A DNA stretch of 56,897 bases from Paenibacillus dendritiformis (GTDB taxonomy: Bacteria > Bacillota > Bacilli > Paenibacillales > Paenibacillaceae): contig NZ_LDIG01000168.1 in assembly GCF_015845845.1 (NCBI RefSeq), positions 1 through 56,897 on the forward strand, given 5' to 3'. The translations under genes were made by a program, and so were the position numbers. Positions 1-8,942 of this stretch are shown piece after piece. The number at the start of each line of letters is the position of its first letter. Within the stretch, counting starts at the first letter, position 1. Under the pieces are notes generated by a model. That model ran no database searches, was not told the origin of the DNA, and worked only from the letters and a program-made list of their open reading frames with translations.

Positions 1-1514
1 AAGAAAATATCCAGTCCCATGAGCGCTAATTCGAAAAGAAGGGCATATTTTCCCCCTCCCCATCCCACAGAGGCATTGCATTTCCATGTTTATTTTTGGA
101 AGCGGTCATTCCAGCGCAGCAACTTTTGTCGCGATCCGTAGCCAAGTGTAGCGGTTCGGGAAATCTCTCGCCAACTTGAGAATCACCTGCCGACTATGCT
201 GGATGATGGTCGCGGCACAGAGGAAAAACTCCTGACGAAACCGGGCAATCGTATACCCGTGATGAACCGGTTCACAGCAGTCGCGTTTAAACCGTTCGTA
301 GAGGTTGTATGCTAACAGCTTGATTAGCAAGTCGATTTCATTCGCGGTGAAGCGGCTTGTCGAAATGCGGTTGATGGAAAAGCCACGCTTGGCTTCCTTG
401 ATGTGGTTTTCCATGCAGCAACGCTGGTTGTAGAAATGCCACAGGTCAATCGGCTCCCACTCAAGGCTTGTGACGATCGCTTCATACTGCCAATCTGTAT
501 CAAGAAGAAGCCGAGATTGATCCCCATCGTACACCTGTGCTTTGCGGATGACGGCAACACGGCGTGCTTTCTTCCAGGAGGTGGCTTTGTAGACCAGTAC
601 AATGCCCTCGATGATCCACTCCTCATCGACAAATCGCTTCCAAACGGAGCAGCGTTGCACTTCCGCTTGAAGTCGCTGGGTCCATTTCAATTTTCCTACA
701 TACCCGATTCCTTTGGATTCCCATAAGCCGTAAAAGTCCTCACCGCCAAATCCTTTGTCAAATCGGGCATACTTCACCGGACGATCACCAAGCAATTCGA
801 ACGTCTGGCGGAGGAAGTCAGCGGCATTCGTGGATGAATGCGTATTTCCAGCACGAAGAACAGCGTTTAAACACAAACGAGATTGGCCTTCATAAGCCAA
901 CAGCGGATGGTAGCTTTTACGTCCCGGTTTGTGGGGATTCGTGCCAACGGCCGCGCCTTTTTGGTGACCAAAAACGGTTTCCACGGTGGAATCCAGATCC
1001 ATGATGAGTTCATCGGGCAAACCAGGCGCGATGACCTGCTGATTCAACTTTCTCAAGTCGAGTGTGAAAGTTGGTTGCTTACCAAACCGATTCAATTCTT
1101 TATACAGCAAGGTGTGGTGTGGACAGCGTCCACCGAGGAAACGTTGCACAAGTGCATCCTGTTGCAACGCTCGAAAATGAAAAAGGCGTTCACAACCGAG
1201 TGTCCAGCCGATTATGAGGTAGAGCAGGATGCGAAAAACAGGGAACAGGGAGTGCCTGTGTTTGATGTTGCTCAAGTTCTGCAATGCTTTGTCCAGTTCG
1301 ATTTTTTCGAGATACTCCAGGAATACTTTGCTTCCACCAACGCTGGAAGCGTGACGCAAGGAAAATTCAGTCTTGATTTTGCTGACGGGTGTGGTAGACT
1401 TCACCTAAAAGGTGCTCCTCTCTTTGGGTGATGTTGTTTTCGCAAACACTATTCTACCAAAGATTTGGGCCCTTTTTTCATTTTTCAGGCACAGTTACTT
1501 TCGAAATTCAGGAT
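1..1514 (-). mobile_element. IS1380-family insertion sequence (ends uncertain)
   Basis: The region holds one complete transposase gene on the minus strand and little else. The right end is placed at about 1514 because group II intron sequence begins just after it. A weak inverted similarity exists between bases 29-41 (CTAATTCGAAAAG) and the complement of 1501-1514 (CCTGAATTTCGAAA). This could be the terminal repeats, but the match is poor and no target duplication could be assigned. The left end may lie outside the window. Confidence 0.6.
106..1404 (-). CDS. IS1380-family transposase
   Basis: DDE transposase of 432 residues, the usual length for IS1380. It cuts and rejoins the element's ends. 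The family's aspartate motif MDLDSTVETVFG is at residues 135-146, a second acidic site RFDKGFGGEDF at 214-224, and the Y-x2-R-x-(x)-E motif YNQRCCMENHIKEAKRGF at about 324-341 supplies the catalytic glutamate (about E331). The start is GTG at 1404, preceded on the minus strand by a GAGAGGAG ribosome site about ten bases upstream. The frame is open throughout, so the element may still be active. It faces away from the cell-surface genes to its right. Confidence 0.9.
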   Translation of the reverse strand: MKSTTPVSKIKTEFSLRHASSVGGSKVFLEYLEKIELDKALQNLSNIKHRHSLFPVFRILLYLIIGWTLGCERLFHFRALQQDALVQRFLGGRCPHHTLLYKELNRFGKQPTFTLDLRKLNQQVIAPGLPDELIMDLDSTVETVFGHQKGAAVGTNPHKPGRKSYHPLLAYEGQSRLCLNAVLRAGNTHSSTNAADFLRQTFELLGDRPVKYARFDKGFGGEDFYGLWESKGIGYVGKLKWTQRLQAEVQRCSVWKRFVDEEWIIEGIVLVYKATSWKKARRVAVIRKAQVYDGDQSRLLLDTDWQYEAIVTSLEWEPIDLWHFYNQRCCMENHIKEAKRGFSINRISTSRFTANEIDLLIKLLAYNLYERFKRDCCEPVHHGYTIARFRQEFFLCAATIIQHSRQVILKLARDFPNRYTWLRIATKVAALE

Positions 1515-1536
1515 AATCTATTGCGGAATATAACAT

Positions 1537-1608
1537 GAACCGCCGTATACCGAACGGTATGTACGGTGGTGTGAGAGGTCGGGGGCTAGGCGCCCCCTCC
1601 TACTCGAT
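1537..1608 (+). ncRNA. 3' end of a group II intron (domains V and VI), relic
   Basis: Bases 1537-1570 fold as the 34-nt domain V hairpin: ACCGCCGTA (1539-1547) pairs with TACGGTGGT (1562-1570), with an upper stem TACC/GGTA closed by a GAAC loop. Next comes a domain VI-like hairpin, GAGAGG / GGGGG / CCCCC / CCTACTC (about 1573-1605), with an unpaired A near the 3' side as expected for the branch point. The segment ends in CTCGAT as bacterial group II introns often do. No reverse transcriptase is present: the sequence to the left is the IS element. It is therefore a truncated or interrupted copy. Confidence 0.75.
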
Positions 1609-1805
1609 TATGCTTACGTCAAAAAAATAAGACTCGCCAACAAGATGAAAATATTGTATAATATAAGCAATTCAGGATTTGATGAGAATACATAGGACAT
1701 GGTGGGAAGAACCCGACGCTAATTCTATTGGCTGAGGGTTTTTTGTGTTTTTCGGGGCCGCTCGGGAATGGCGTTAAAACACTATTATCGTGGGAGTGAT
1801 CATTC
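1609..1805 (+). promoter_or_regulatory. Leader of the SLH operon
   Basis: Gene-free leader. A TATAAT box lies at 1657-1662, but no good -35 box is seen at the right distance. An imperfect hairpin ending in GGGTTTTTTG (about 1708-1746) could be a weak terminator for whatever lay upstream. The ribosome site GGGAG lies about ten bases before the ATG at 1806. Confidence 0.35.
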
Positions 1806-3023
1806 ATGAAGACAATGAAAAGGGTAATTCTGTTATTTATCATCGGTTGTTTGGCGCTTCCTGCATTGCTCGGTATTGTGCACGCAGAGGCCAAAGGGAT
1901 GAGCTTCAAGGATGTATCGGCAACGCACTGGGCCAAGGACTCTATTTATGCCGCCGTAAGTGCAGGCTATTTCAAGGGCTATAGCAATGGAACATTTAAA
2001 CCGGACGCGACCATTACAAGGGCAGAATTCGCTTCCTTGCTGTCGCGTATATCGAAAGCGGAACCTTCTGCAGAAATAGAAGAGGTCTTTAGCGATTTGG
2101 ACAACCATTGGAGCAAGAAGGAGGTCGAGCGGGCGGTCGCTCTGGGCTTCATCGATCCGAGCAATTACCCAAACGGCTTTAAACCCAATACGGCGCTAAC
2201 CCGTGAAGAGATGGCCGTCTGGCTAAGCTCCGGCTTGGCTGCCCTGGATGAAGATTACAAGCAGGCGCTATTGGAGACCAAGGAGACGCTGATCCCGGTC
2301 AAAGAATACTTCAAACCGGGCATTCCGGCGTCCAAAGCCGGACATATTGCGGTTGCGATGGGAACCAAACTGATGAGCGGCTACCCCGACGGCTCCTTCG
2401 GCATGAAAAACACCACGACCCGCGCCGAGACATCGGCTATTTTGTTGCGGTTCGTGAAGGTTGCAAACAAGAAGGCAGATTCCTTCCCTGCTCTCAATGA
2501 GCTCCGGGCAGTGGGGACGGAGAAGAATAATTTGGAGGTTGTGACGCCGTTTAAAGCGGTGGGTGTGGCCAACTCATCAGGAAAGACGAGAACGTTTAAA
2601 AATAAGGCTGGGAAGTTAGTTTTTCATCGCATGATTGCTGTAAATGTAGAAAATTGGAGCGAAAAAAGCTTTTATGGTGACCTGTTTTTGGATGAATCCG
2701 ATAAGGAGTTTTTTAAAAAGCACAAGGGTTTGTTTCCTATTTTTACAGAGCTTACGATCTATCCAATAACAAAGGAATTTGGCATGGACCATTATCGGAA
2801 TGGAATAACAAATTTGATGGGAGGCTCGGCGACACATAACGGTCAATATAAAAAGTACGGGTATGAAACTCTTCCTGTAATTGATGATAAAGAATTCTTT
2901 GCCAAGCGTTCTTCAGGTGCAAAACTATGGATTGTTAGTTACTACAATTTGGAGGAAGGTAACATCGGTAGTGCTGTATTTGATGATGGATCAATTCTGA
3001 TATTATCAAATACTAAAAAATAG
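1806..3023 (+). CDS. Secreted protein with three S-layer homology (SLH) domains
   Basis: A 405-residue protein. A signal peptide (residues 1-27, cleavage after IVHA) is followed by three SLH repeats at about 33-82, 89-142 and 166-220. Each keeps family marks such as FKDVSATHWAKDSI, GYSNGTFKPDATITRAEFA and GYPDGSFGMKNTTTRAE. SLH triplets bind pyruvylated secondary cell-wall polymer, so the protein should be wall-anchored. The C-terminal 180 residues resemble nothing I recognise. Codon use changes from GC-rich to clearly AT-rich near base 2580, where the SLH part ends, which suggests a joined origin. The next gene starts 10 bp downstream, so the two are probably co-transcribed and may act together at the surface. 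Confidence 0.85.
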   Translation: MKTMKRVILLFIIGCLALPALLGIVHAEAKGMSFKDVSATHWAKDSIYAAVSAGYFKGYSNGTFKPDATITRAEFASLLSRISKAEPSAEIEEVFSDLDNHWSKKEVERAVALGFIDPSNYPNGFKPNTALTREEMAVWLSSGLAALDEDYKQALLETKETLIPVKEYFKPGIPASKAGHIAVAMGTKLMSGYPDGSFGMKNTTTRAETSAILLRFVKVANKKADSFPALNELRAVGTEKNNLEVVTPFKAVGVANSSGKTRTFKNKAGKLVFHRMIAVNVENWSEKSFYGDLFLDESDKEFFKKHKGLFPIFTELTIYPITKEFGMDHYRNGITNLMGGSATHNGQYKKYGYETLPVIDDKEFFAKRSSGAKLWIVSYYNLEEGNIGSAVFDDGSILILSNTKK

Positions 3024-3033
3024 AGGAGATTAC

Positions 3034-6000
3034 ATGAAAAAGGAACTTACAGTTATTCTACTCCTGTCATTAATGTTAATTTCCCTTAATAGTAGTCCTA
3101 GCCTTGCTGTTGCGGCGAGTTTTCCAAAAGGATATCCAGATGAAGGAAAGGGAATTGAAGTAAAACCAAACGGTGTAGCTTATAAGACTCAAACAATCAA
3201 GGTAACCGTATCGGGTACAGATTACCCTAATCCCAAAACGGTATGGACCGAAGGGGATAGAGGCCAATGGGTTGCAGTTACCCAAGATAATGAACGTGTC
3301 GAAACAGTCACGGCTGTTGGCGCTGATGGAAACAAGTATCCCCGGGATACTGCTGTTAAAGATAGGATAAATATGTATAACTATGCTCCAGCAAGTCTAC
3401 AGGATACAAAAGAAAATCCATTCAAAATGGAGCGTGTTAAGGGGCTTGGGATAGCTAGTTTAGAGTACAAGTCTACAAAATCTTTTACCCCGTTCGGTAA
3501 CCCACAATTCACCAAGGGACAACTCTATGCCAAGCTTAATACAATTACCGGTCATAGCCATATAGTCTCATATTATCGCCAATACGAAGTAGGGCACCAA
3601 GGTCAACCTAAATATCAAGCCCATTACTATGTCGATCTTAAAGCTGTCTTCGAAGGTTATATCACGGAAACGAAAGAACTGCGAGTCTCATCTAATGCAA
3701 ATATGAACATCGGAGAGACCAAGAACTTAAAGGCAGAAGTCAGAACCCAGGAATATGACATGACGGGTTTTACGAATTGGCTGGATATTACTCGTCGAAC
3801 GGAACAACTGGAATGGAGTTCGGATCGATCAGCGGTAGCGACGGTAGGACCCGACGGGAAGGTAAAGGCTGTCGGCAAAGGGACTGCCAAGATAACAGCC
3901 AAATGGAAGAGCTATCCCTATTATATTTATGATTCTGTCACGATCACCGTTGGTGATGTGCCTGGCAAACCGGATCCTACCGATCCACCAGCTCCTTCAG
4001 GTTCATGCACGGTTCCCGAACCTGGGACGAAAATCCCTAACAAGGTGATGGATCCAAAGGCGAGCGCAATGATTAAAGCGGATAACCGGGGAAGTGAGCA
4101 GTTCGATGTGCTTCTCGGCATCCCGACTTCTGAATATTTATACGCCAATGCCTTTGCCTACAATTACTTATTCAAGAGCTCGTTCGTGCAGATGAGCGGG
4201 AAATGTACGTACGATGTTCCTGTGGAAAAGACATTTATTAAGAAATGGAAAGAGCCAGGGACAGACGCGGAGGGGAAGCCCACGCAAGAAGACATGGAGG
4301 AAGAGGAGACCGTCAGTGATGTCGTGACCGTTGAGCGTTCATATTCTTTTTGGGTAATTGACAATCTGGAAGTTTACAAAATCCAAGAAGCAAAGCTGCA
4401 AAATGCAGCATTGCCAGGCGGAGGGGTTATCTTAGAGCCACAAAATTATACGCCGCCAGATTATCGTTTCAAGCAGCAGGGCGGAATCGTAAAGGAACCG
4501 GAAGCGCAGAGCGTCGTTCTTCCTTCGCAAACCGCAGGCAAAGACATACCGAACTATTCAGGAGAGTTCAAAGCTGCTGCCGAGAAGACGATCGGTAAAG
4601 TTCGTGTCCAAAATGATTTGCTTGTCTTTCAGGGAAAGACGATTATGTCAGGGCAAACGGTGGATGAGAATGGCTCATCTCCTGGAACTATTCCGTCTCC
4701 CGCCACGATAGGTAAAAACATCTTATATAAAAATCGCCTCTTCATACATAGCGATAAAGTGAACGCAAAAAATGTGCCGAGCAGCGGTACGATTTCTTAT
4801 AAGCTGCTTCCGGAACAGATTAATGGCGGCACGGATCAGGAATTCCCGATTCCGGGCATCAACCCGGTCACTATACATACCCCGGTTGTGACGTATCCTT
4901 CCGTGTCGGATGACCGGACGCATAACCAGAAGACGAAGCCGAGCCTGAACCGGGCGGCGCTCATTCTGGAGCGGCCATTTACGGTGCGCTTGCCGACGAG
5001 CGGGCCGCATGTCACCTACCCGGGATACGGCAACCGTGATTATGCGAAATATATCCGCAAGAAGCAGGTGTGGTTCCCGTTCGATGTGTACTCCAGGGAT
5101 CGGAGCCGCTTCATTCCAAAGCGGACCTGGATCGACCTCCCGGTGCATCAATTGGATACGACATTCTTCCTGCCGGTATGGGTCGATGAAGGCAATTATT
5201 CCGTCCTGTTCCGCACGATTGCCGAGAACGCGCCCGCGCAATTCGATACGCAACCGAATGCGAATACCGAACTAGGGAATCATGTCTCCACTGACGTGGC
5301 CGAGGTGGAAGTCATTGGCCGGCTGTATGACTTCCGGGTGAGTGACATCGTAGATTACAACTGGGAGAAGGTGTTCCGCAAGCGGGCTGGCAGCCATGAA
5401 CCTACCGGTGCCTCCTACTGGGTCGGGAAGAAAGGCATTGACGGGGAGCCGAGAGGAAACAAGGCGCCGTATACGCTGCCGATTCGGCCCGGCAGTCATC
5501 CGCTGCAGGGCTACCGCAATGTGGCGGTGAAGACGGGATATCATTTCAAATTCGATCTGAAAACGAAGGGCAATATGTTCGGTCCAAAGGACAGCATCCG
5601 GATTACGCCAAGCTTCTACTACGTAAGCAAGGATGGCAAGGCTCGCTTTCCGGTTGATTTGTATTACCACAGCAATGATCGCTACTTCATTCGCATCGGA
5701 TCGCAGGAGGATCAGGTCGGACGATATGTCATTCTGAATGAGCGGCTGCGCAACGTGCCGATGGAACAGTTGATCGATACGGCCAGTTACAAGTACGACC
5801 GCGAGGGACAAGGAGCGTCCTTGAGCCGTCAAGCCTATATCGAGCAGTACATCGAGAAATGGACGAAGCGGAAGACGCCGGTCGGCGGTTATGGCGGGCT
5901 GCTGCTGCCGGAAGCGGTGCGCACGTTCATCGGACCGAAGTCGAATCTTCCGGATACGGTCGACGCCCAGCGGGCGAATGTATCGATTCAGCAGTGGTAT

Positions 6001-6345
6001 GGCGAGTATAGTTTGCCGGCCGAGGTCTATATCGTGAGGGCGGGGACGGATATCGCCGAGTACGGCCGCACGCATGGAGGTTTGCTTGACAAGTCGCCTA
6101 TCTTTCTGAGGGACGGCTACCTGATCGTGAACTTTACTATTGAGACGATACGGGAAGGCCGGGCTGCAGTTCCGCATTTGCAATATATTCGCGCGCCGTT
6201 GATGAACCAGTGGCGGCTTGAAGGATTTGAGCGAACGATTCGGGATTCGTTCGGCCATACTTTCACTTTGCAGGACGGGGATGTATTGTTCTACCACGGG
6301 AACCTGTCGAGCCGGGATGATTTCGGGGCGATGGTGCCGCATTAA
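3034..6345 (+). CDS. Large secreted protein with bacterial Ig-like (Big_2) domain, unknown function
   Basis: A 1103-residue exported protein with a signal peptide (1-27, ending SLAVAA). The start at 3034 follows GAGGAGATTAC. Residues about 208-308 form a Big_2-type Ig domain: LRVSSNANMNIGETKNLKAE, then EWSSDRSAVATV and GKVKAVGKGTAKITAKW. A Pro/Asp linker (GKPDPTDPPAPSG) follows. The rest (about 320-1103) resembles large uncharacterised Firmicutes secreted proteins, possibly those grouped as DUF5704, but this is from memory and unchecked. There is no LPXTG or SLH domain, so surface retention may depend on the SLH partner encoded just upstream. Base composition is AT-rich up to about 4800 and GC-rich afterwards, without a break in the frame. 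Confidence 0.75.
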   Translation: MKKELTVILLLSLMLISLNSSPSLAVAASFPKGYPDEGKGIEVKPNGVAYKTQTIKVTVSGTDYPNPKTVWTEGDRGQWVAVTQDNERVETVTAVGADGNKYPRDTAVKDRINMYNYAPASLQDTKENPFKMERVKGLGIASLEYKSTKSFTPFGNPQFTKGQLYAKLNTITGHSHIVSYYRQYEVGHQGQPKYQAHYYVDLKAVFEGYITETKELRVSSNANMNIGETKNLKAEVRTQEYDMTGFTNWLDITRRTEQLEWSSDRSAVATVGPDGKVKAVGKGTAKITAKWKSYPYYIYDSVTITVGDVPGKPDPTDPPAPSGSCTVPEPGTKIPNKVMDPKASAMIKADNRGSEQFDVLLGIPTSEYLYANAFAYNYLFKSSFVQMSGKCTYDVPVEKTFIKKWKEPGTDAEGKPTQEDMEEEETVSDVVTVERSYSFWVIDNLEVYKIQEAKLQNAALPGGGVILEPQNYTPPDYRFKQQGGIVKEPEAQSVVLPSQTAGKDIPNYSGEFKAAAEKTIGKVRVQNDLLVFQGKTIMSGQTVDENGSSPGTIPSPATIGKNILYKNRLFIHSDKVNAKNVPSSGTISYKLLPEQINGGTDQEFPIPGINPVTIHTPVVTYPSVSDDRTHNQKTKPSLNRAALILERPFTVRLPTSGPHVTYPGYGNRDYAKYIRKKQVWFPFDVYSRDRSRFIPKRTWIDLPVHQLDTTFFLPVWVDEGNYSVLFRTIAENAPAQFDTQPNANTELGNHVSTDVAEVEVIGRLYDFRVSDIVDYNWEKVFRKRAGSHEPTGASYWVGKKGIDGEPRGNKAPYTLPIRPGSHPLQGYRNVAVKTGYHFKFDLKTKGNMFGPKDSIRITPSFYYVSKDGKARFPVDLYYHSNDRYFIRIGSQEDQVGRYVILNERLRNVPMEQLIDTASYKYDREGQGASLSRQAYIEQYIEKWTKRKTPVGGYGGLLLPEAVRTFIGPKSNLPDTVDAQRANVSIQQWYGEYSLPAEVYIVRAGTDIAEYGRTHGGLLDKSPIFLRDGYLIVNFTIETIREGRAAVPHLQYIRAPLMNQWRLEGFERTIRDSFGHTFTLQDGDVLFYHGNLSSRDDFGAMVPH

Positions 6346-6374
6346 CCTTTAGATTTGGATTGTAATACCTTGGG

Positions 6375-6401
6375 GTGGAAGCGTTGCTTCCGCTTTTTTT
6401 T
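6375..6401 (+). terminator. Rho-independent terminator of the surface-protein operon
   Basis: GTGGAAGC (6375-6382) pairs with GCTTCCGC (6386-6393), with one G-T wobble and a GTT loop, followed by eight T. Confidence 0.85.
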
Positions 6402-6918
6402 AATAGCGCTGGGGATAGGATTCGGGATGAGAGGCGCCGTCTCGAACTGGCCGCTCGAAGCCGTAACATGTGAGTCTTTGCCGCTTATGATCGATATCCC
6501 CGTCGTCAGGAAGAACAAGTATCCTAGCGGCTTATTTTGAATATCCCCTTGGTTCAGGAACGCCGATTATCCCGGTAGCCAAGAGATGATGTGGAAATAA
6601 ATTTGAGATTTTTTGCTCCTGACTGGATGGGATATTCACGAAAAGAAAGCGTGAGGGAGAGGGCGGAAGCGGGAAGATGTAACGCAAGACGACAGCGGAA
6701 AATGACTAACTGCAGAAAGTTCTCAGGGAAGAAAGTGTTCAGCTTTGGTGGCAAGTGAACAGCAGCTATGGAAAAGATAATCCTGACTGATTGGGAGAGC
6801 GATGATAAAGACAGCGAAGCATAGAGGCTAGGCAACGGCCACCCTGAGTGAAAGGGAGAGCGATCAAAAGGCTCGGAACACGAAGCAACTGGTAAAAGAG
6901 ATTGCGAAGGAGGAAGCG
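6402..6918 (+). other. Gene-free leader before padR, with isolated copies of a dispersed repeat
   Basis: No convincing gene. CCTGACTGGATGGGA at 6618, CCTGACTGATTGGGAGAG at 6782 and a weaker CCCTGAGTGAAAGGGAGAG at 6842 resemble the core of the 37-bp tandem repeat at 17.3-17.5 kb. The strand is purine-rich. The PadR ribosome site AAGGAGGAAGCG ends at 6918. Confidence 0.5.
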
Positions 6919-7251
6919 ATGAACCCGAAGGTAAGCAAGGAACTGTTGAAGGGCAGCACCGCGCTGCTTGTATTGTCGATGCTGGAGAAGGAAGAGTTGT
7001 ATGGTTACGAGCTGACAAAGCGGCTCGAGACGGCCTCCTCCGGCTTGTTCGCCTTGAAGGAAGGCACGCTTTATCCGATTCTTCACGGGCTGGAGAGCGG
7101 CGGGCAGGTGGAGGCCTACTGGAGCGAGGCGGCGGGGCGGGCGCGAAAGTATTACCGCATTACGGATGCCGGTCGCAGCCTGCTGCAAGAGAAGACGGAG
7201 GAATGGCGTTTGTTCAGCGGGACGATGAACCGTGTGCTGGGGGAGGTGTAA
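6919..7251 (+). CDS. PadR-family transcriptional regulator
   Basis: A 110-residue winged-helix repressor of the short PadR type. The motif ELYGYELTKRLE (about 32-43) is the hallmark recognition region, followed by LKEGTLYPILHGLE (about 52-65) and the wing ARKYYRITDAGR. Proteins of this type usually sense small compounds or cell-envelope stress and repress the gene next to them. The start has an excellent site, AAGGAGGAAGCG. The stop codon lies five bases before the ATG of the next gene, so the two form an operon and the membrane protein is the likely target or partner. Confidence 0.9.
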   Translation: MNPKVSKELLKGSTALLVLSMLEKEELYGYELTKRLETASSGLFALKEGTLYPILHGLESGGQVEAYWSEAAGRARKYYRITDAGRSLLQEKTEEWRLFSGTMNRVLGEV

Positions 7252-7256
7252 GTCGA

Positions 7257-8600
7257 ATGAAAGATACAGACAGAGACATCCCGTGCGGCATGCCGGAGGC
7301 AGGCGAACGGTTCGTGCAGGATGTGCTGGGACGCATCAAAGCGAAGGAGATGAAGCCAGAGATCGAGGCGGAGCTGAGGGATCATCTCCTGTCCCGAATG
7401 GAAGAGCATACGGACCGCGGGATGGATGAGGACGAAGCGGCGCGTGAAGCGGTCCGGCAAATGGGGGCATCCTCCATTGTGGCCGAGCAAATGAACCGGA
7501 TTCATCGCCCACATATCCCTTGGCTGCTATGGGTCAGCTTGGGGGTATGGATCGGGCTTAGTCTATTCGGTCTTTTTCTGCTGCAGAATGAAGCAGGTGG
7601 AAACAATTCAGTTGGACTAGGCACCAAATCTGTTATCTATGTCCTGCTTGGCATACTTTGCTTCGCAACTGGGGTGATCATCGACTACCGCCGGCTTCTC
7701 CGGATCGCTCCATGGTTGTATGGGGTAATGGTGATCCTGCTGGTTGGGATGGGATTGGACATGGGGGTTACCGTCAACGGGATGCGTTTTTTGATGTTAG
7801 GCCCCATGACCATTGATGTATATTTGATAAGTCCGATTCTGTTCCTGCTTGCGATCTATGCGATGCTAAGCGAGCGGCCGTCCCGTGCCAAGACGTACTC
7901 GAACCTAATGCCGTATGCGCTTATTACGCTGCCTGTGCTGCTGTATGTGATGGACGGCCGCTTCCCGCAGTTGATCATCTACAGTCTTGGCATGATCGTG
8001 GTGCTCATGCAGATTCGCTGCCGCCCGGCAGTATGGTGGAAGCTGGCCGCTTGTGCCGCGGGAGGCGGAGCACTGCTATGGATGACATCCGATAGGGTAC
8101 GCTTCGTATTCGGACGCCGTATGCAGGAATGGATTACATATCTTGTAGGTGTGGTCGAGCCTGATTCTGATGGTGGCTTTGTCATCCGGGAGATTCACAG
8201 AGCGGTGCAGCATGCGGGATGGTTCGGGCAAGGGAGCGGTCAGACGCTCACCCTTCCTTATCTTTACAGTGATTATTTGAGTGTCTACCTCATCCATACG
8301 GCGGGGTGGTTCGCAGGCCTGCTGTTGTTGGGCTCCATGGGAGTTCTTCTATACAGCGTGTACAAGGCGGCATGCAGCATTCGCCATACCTTTGGCCGGG
8401 GGCTAGCCAACCTTATCGCGTTGCTGGCAGGGGCACATTTTCTGCTTGCGTTGGGAGGCCTTTTCGGGCTGGTGCCAGTGTACGGCCTGGAGTTGCCTTT
8501 GTTTGGCTATGGAGGTACACAAATGGTGTTGTGGATGACACTTTTCGGACTCTTCTCCGGCATCTACCGGCGCAAAGACATGCTTCCGCAAACGTCATAA
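7257..8600 (+). CDS. FtsW/RodA/SpoVE-family membrane protein with N-terminal HAAS-like domain
   Basis: A 447-residue protein; the start at 7257 is chosen for the GGGAGGTG site just upstream. Residues about 10-85 (GRIKAKEMKPEIEAELRDH ... EDEAAREAVRQMG) look like the HAAS/permease-prefix helical domain that often accompanies PadR regulators. The remainder has about ten membrane segments of the SEDS type. The segment YSDYLSVYLIHTAGW aligns with the catalytic loop of RodA/FtsW, and D339 matches the essential aspartate. LVPVYGLELPLFGYGGTQM matches the conserved P-x-TG-LPF-SYGG motif. A glycan polymerase or a regulator of one is therefore plausible. The HAAS fusion suggests a stress-tuned role rather than the housekeeping one. 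Confidence 0.8.
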   Translation: MKDTDRDIPCGMPEAGERFVQDVLGRIKAKEMKPEIEAELRDHLLSRMEEHTDRGMDEDEAAREAVRQMGASSIVAEQMNRIHRPHIPWLLWVSLGVWIGLSLFGLFLLQNEAGGNNSVGLGTKSVIYVLLGILCFATGVIIDYRRLLRIAPWLYGVMVILLVGMGLDMGVTVNGMRFLMLGPMTIDVYLISPILFLLAIYAMLSERPSRAKTYSNLMPYALITLPVLLYVMDGRFPQLIIYSLGMIVVLMQIRCRPAVWWKLAACAAGGGALLWMTSDRVRFVFGRRMQEWITYLVGVVEPDSDGGFVIREIHRAVQHAGWFGQGSGQTLTLPYLYSDYLSVYLIHTAGWFAGLLLLGSMGVLLYSVYKAACSIRHTFGRGLANLIALLAGAHFLLALGGLFGLVPVYGLELPLFGYGGTQMVLWMTLFGLFSGIYRRKDMLPQTS

Positions 8601-8612
8601 TTTGCTATTGCG

Positions 8613-8642
8613 GCTCTTCCGTTCGGCGGGAGGGCTCTTTTT
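8613..8642 (+). terminator. Terminator after the padR operon
   Basis: GCTCTTCCG (8613-8621) pairs with CGGGAGGGC (8627-8635), with two wobbles and loop TTCGG, followed by TCTTTTT. Confidence 0.7.
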
Positions 8643-8942
8643 ATGGCAAATTTCTTATTTTTCCAAGGAAAACGTTGTCAACAAGGCCAGGTGCGGCGTA
8701 TGATGATAGACGCGGCAGGAGGTGTCATCTTTTCTCGCAAGGCTCATATAATCTATGAGAACGATGGAGAACGCATACGCTCTCGAGCAGGCAAAAGAAT
8801 CGCGGACAGGGGAGGTCATTCTGACTGGACGGCGCCTGGACCTGGATTCGAGAATGCTTCGGTGTAGAAGGGACAGGCTGTCCCTCATCTGCGCTTGCAG
8901 GGGGCTTTCATGAATAGTCACGAAAAGAGGGGGGACGTTCGG
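8643..8942 (+). other. Leader of the deacetylase gene
   Basis: No gene is seen. TATAAT at 8747-8752 may be a -10 box but lacks a clear -35. An in-frame ATG at 8910 could extend the deacetylase by 11 residues; the ATG at 8943 is preferred because of its stronger AGAGGGGGGACG site. Confidence 0.35.

Noticed and set aside
5272..6342. Minus-strand frame of 356 codons opposite the end of the large secreted protein
   Set aside because: Antisense shadow in GC-rich sequence, with no ribosome site or recognisable motif.
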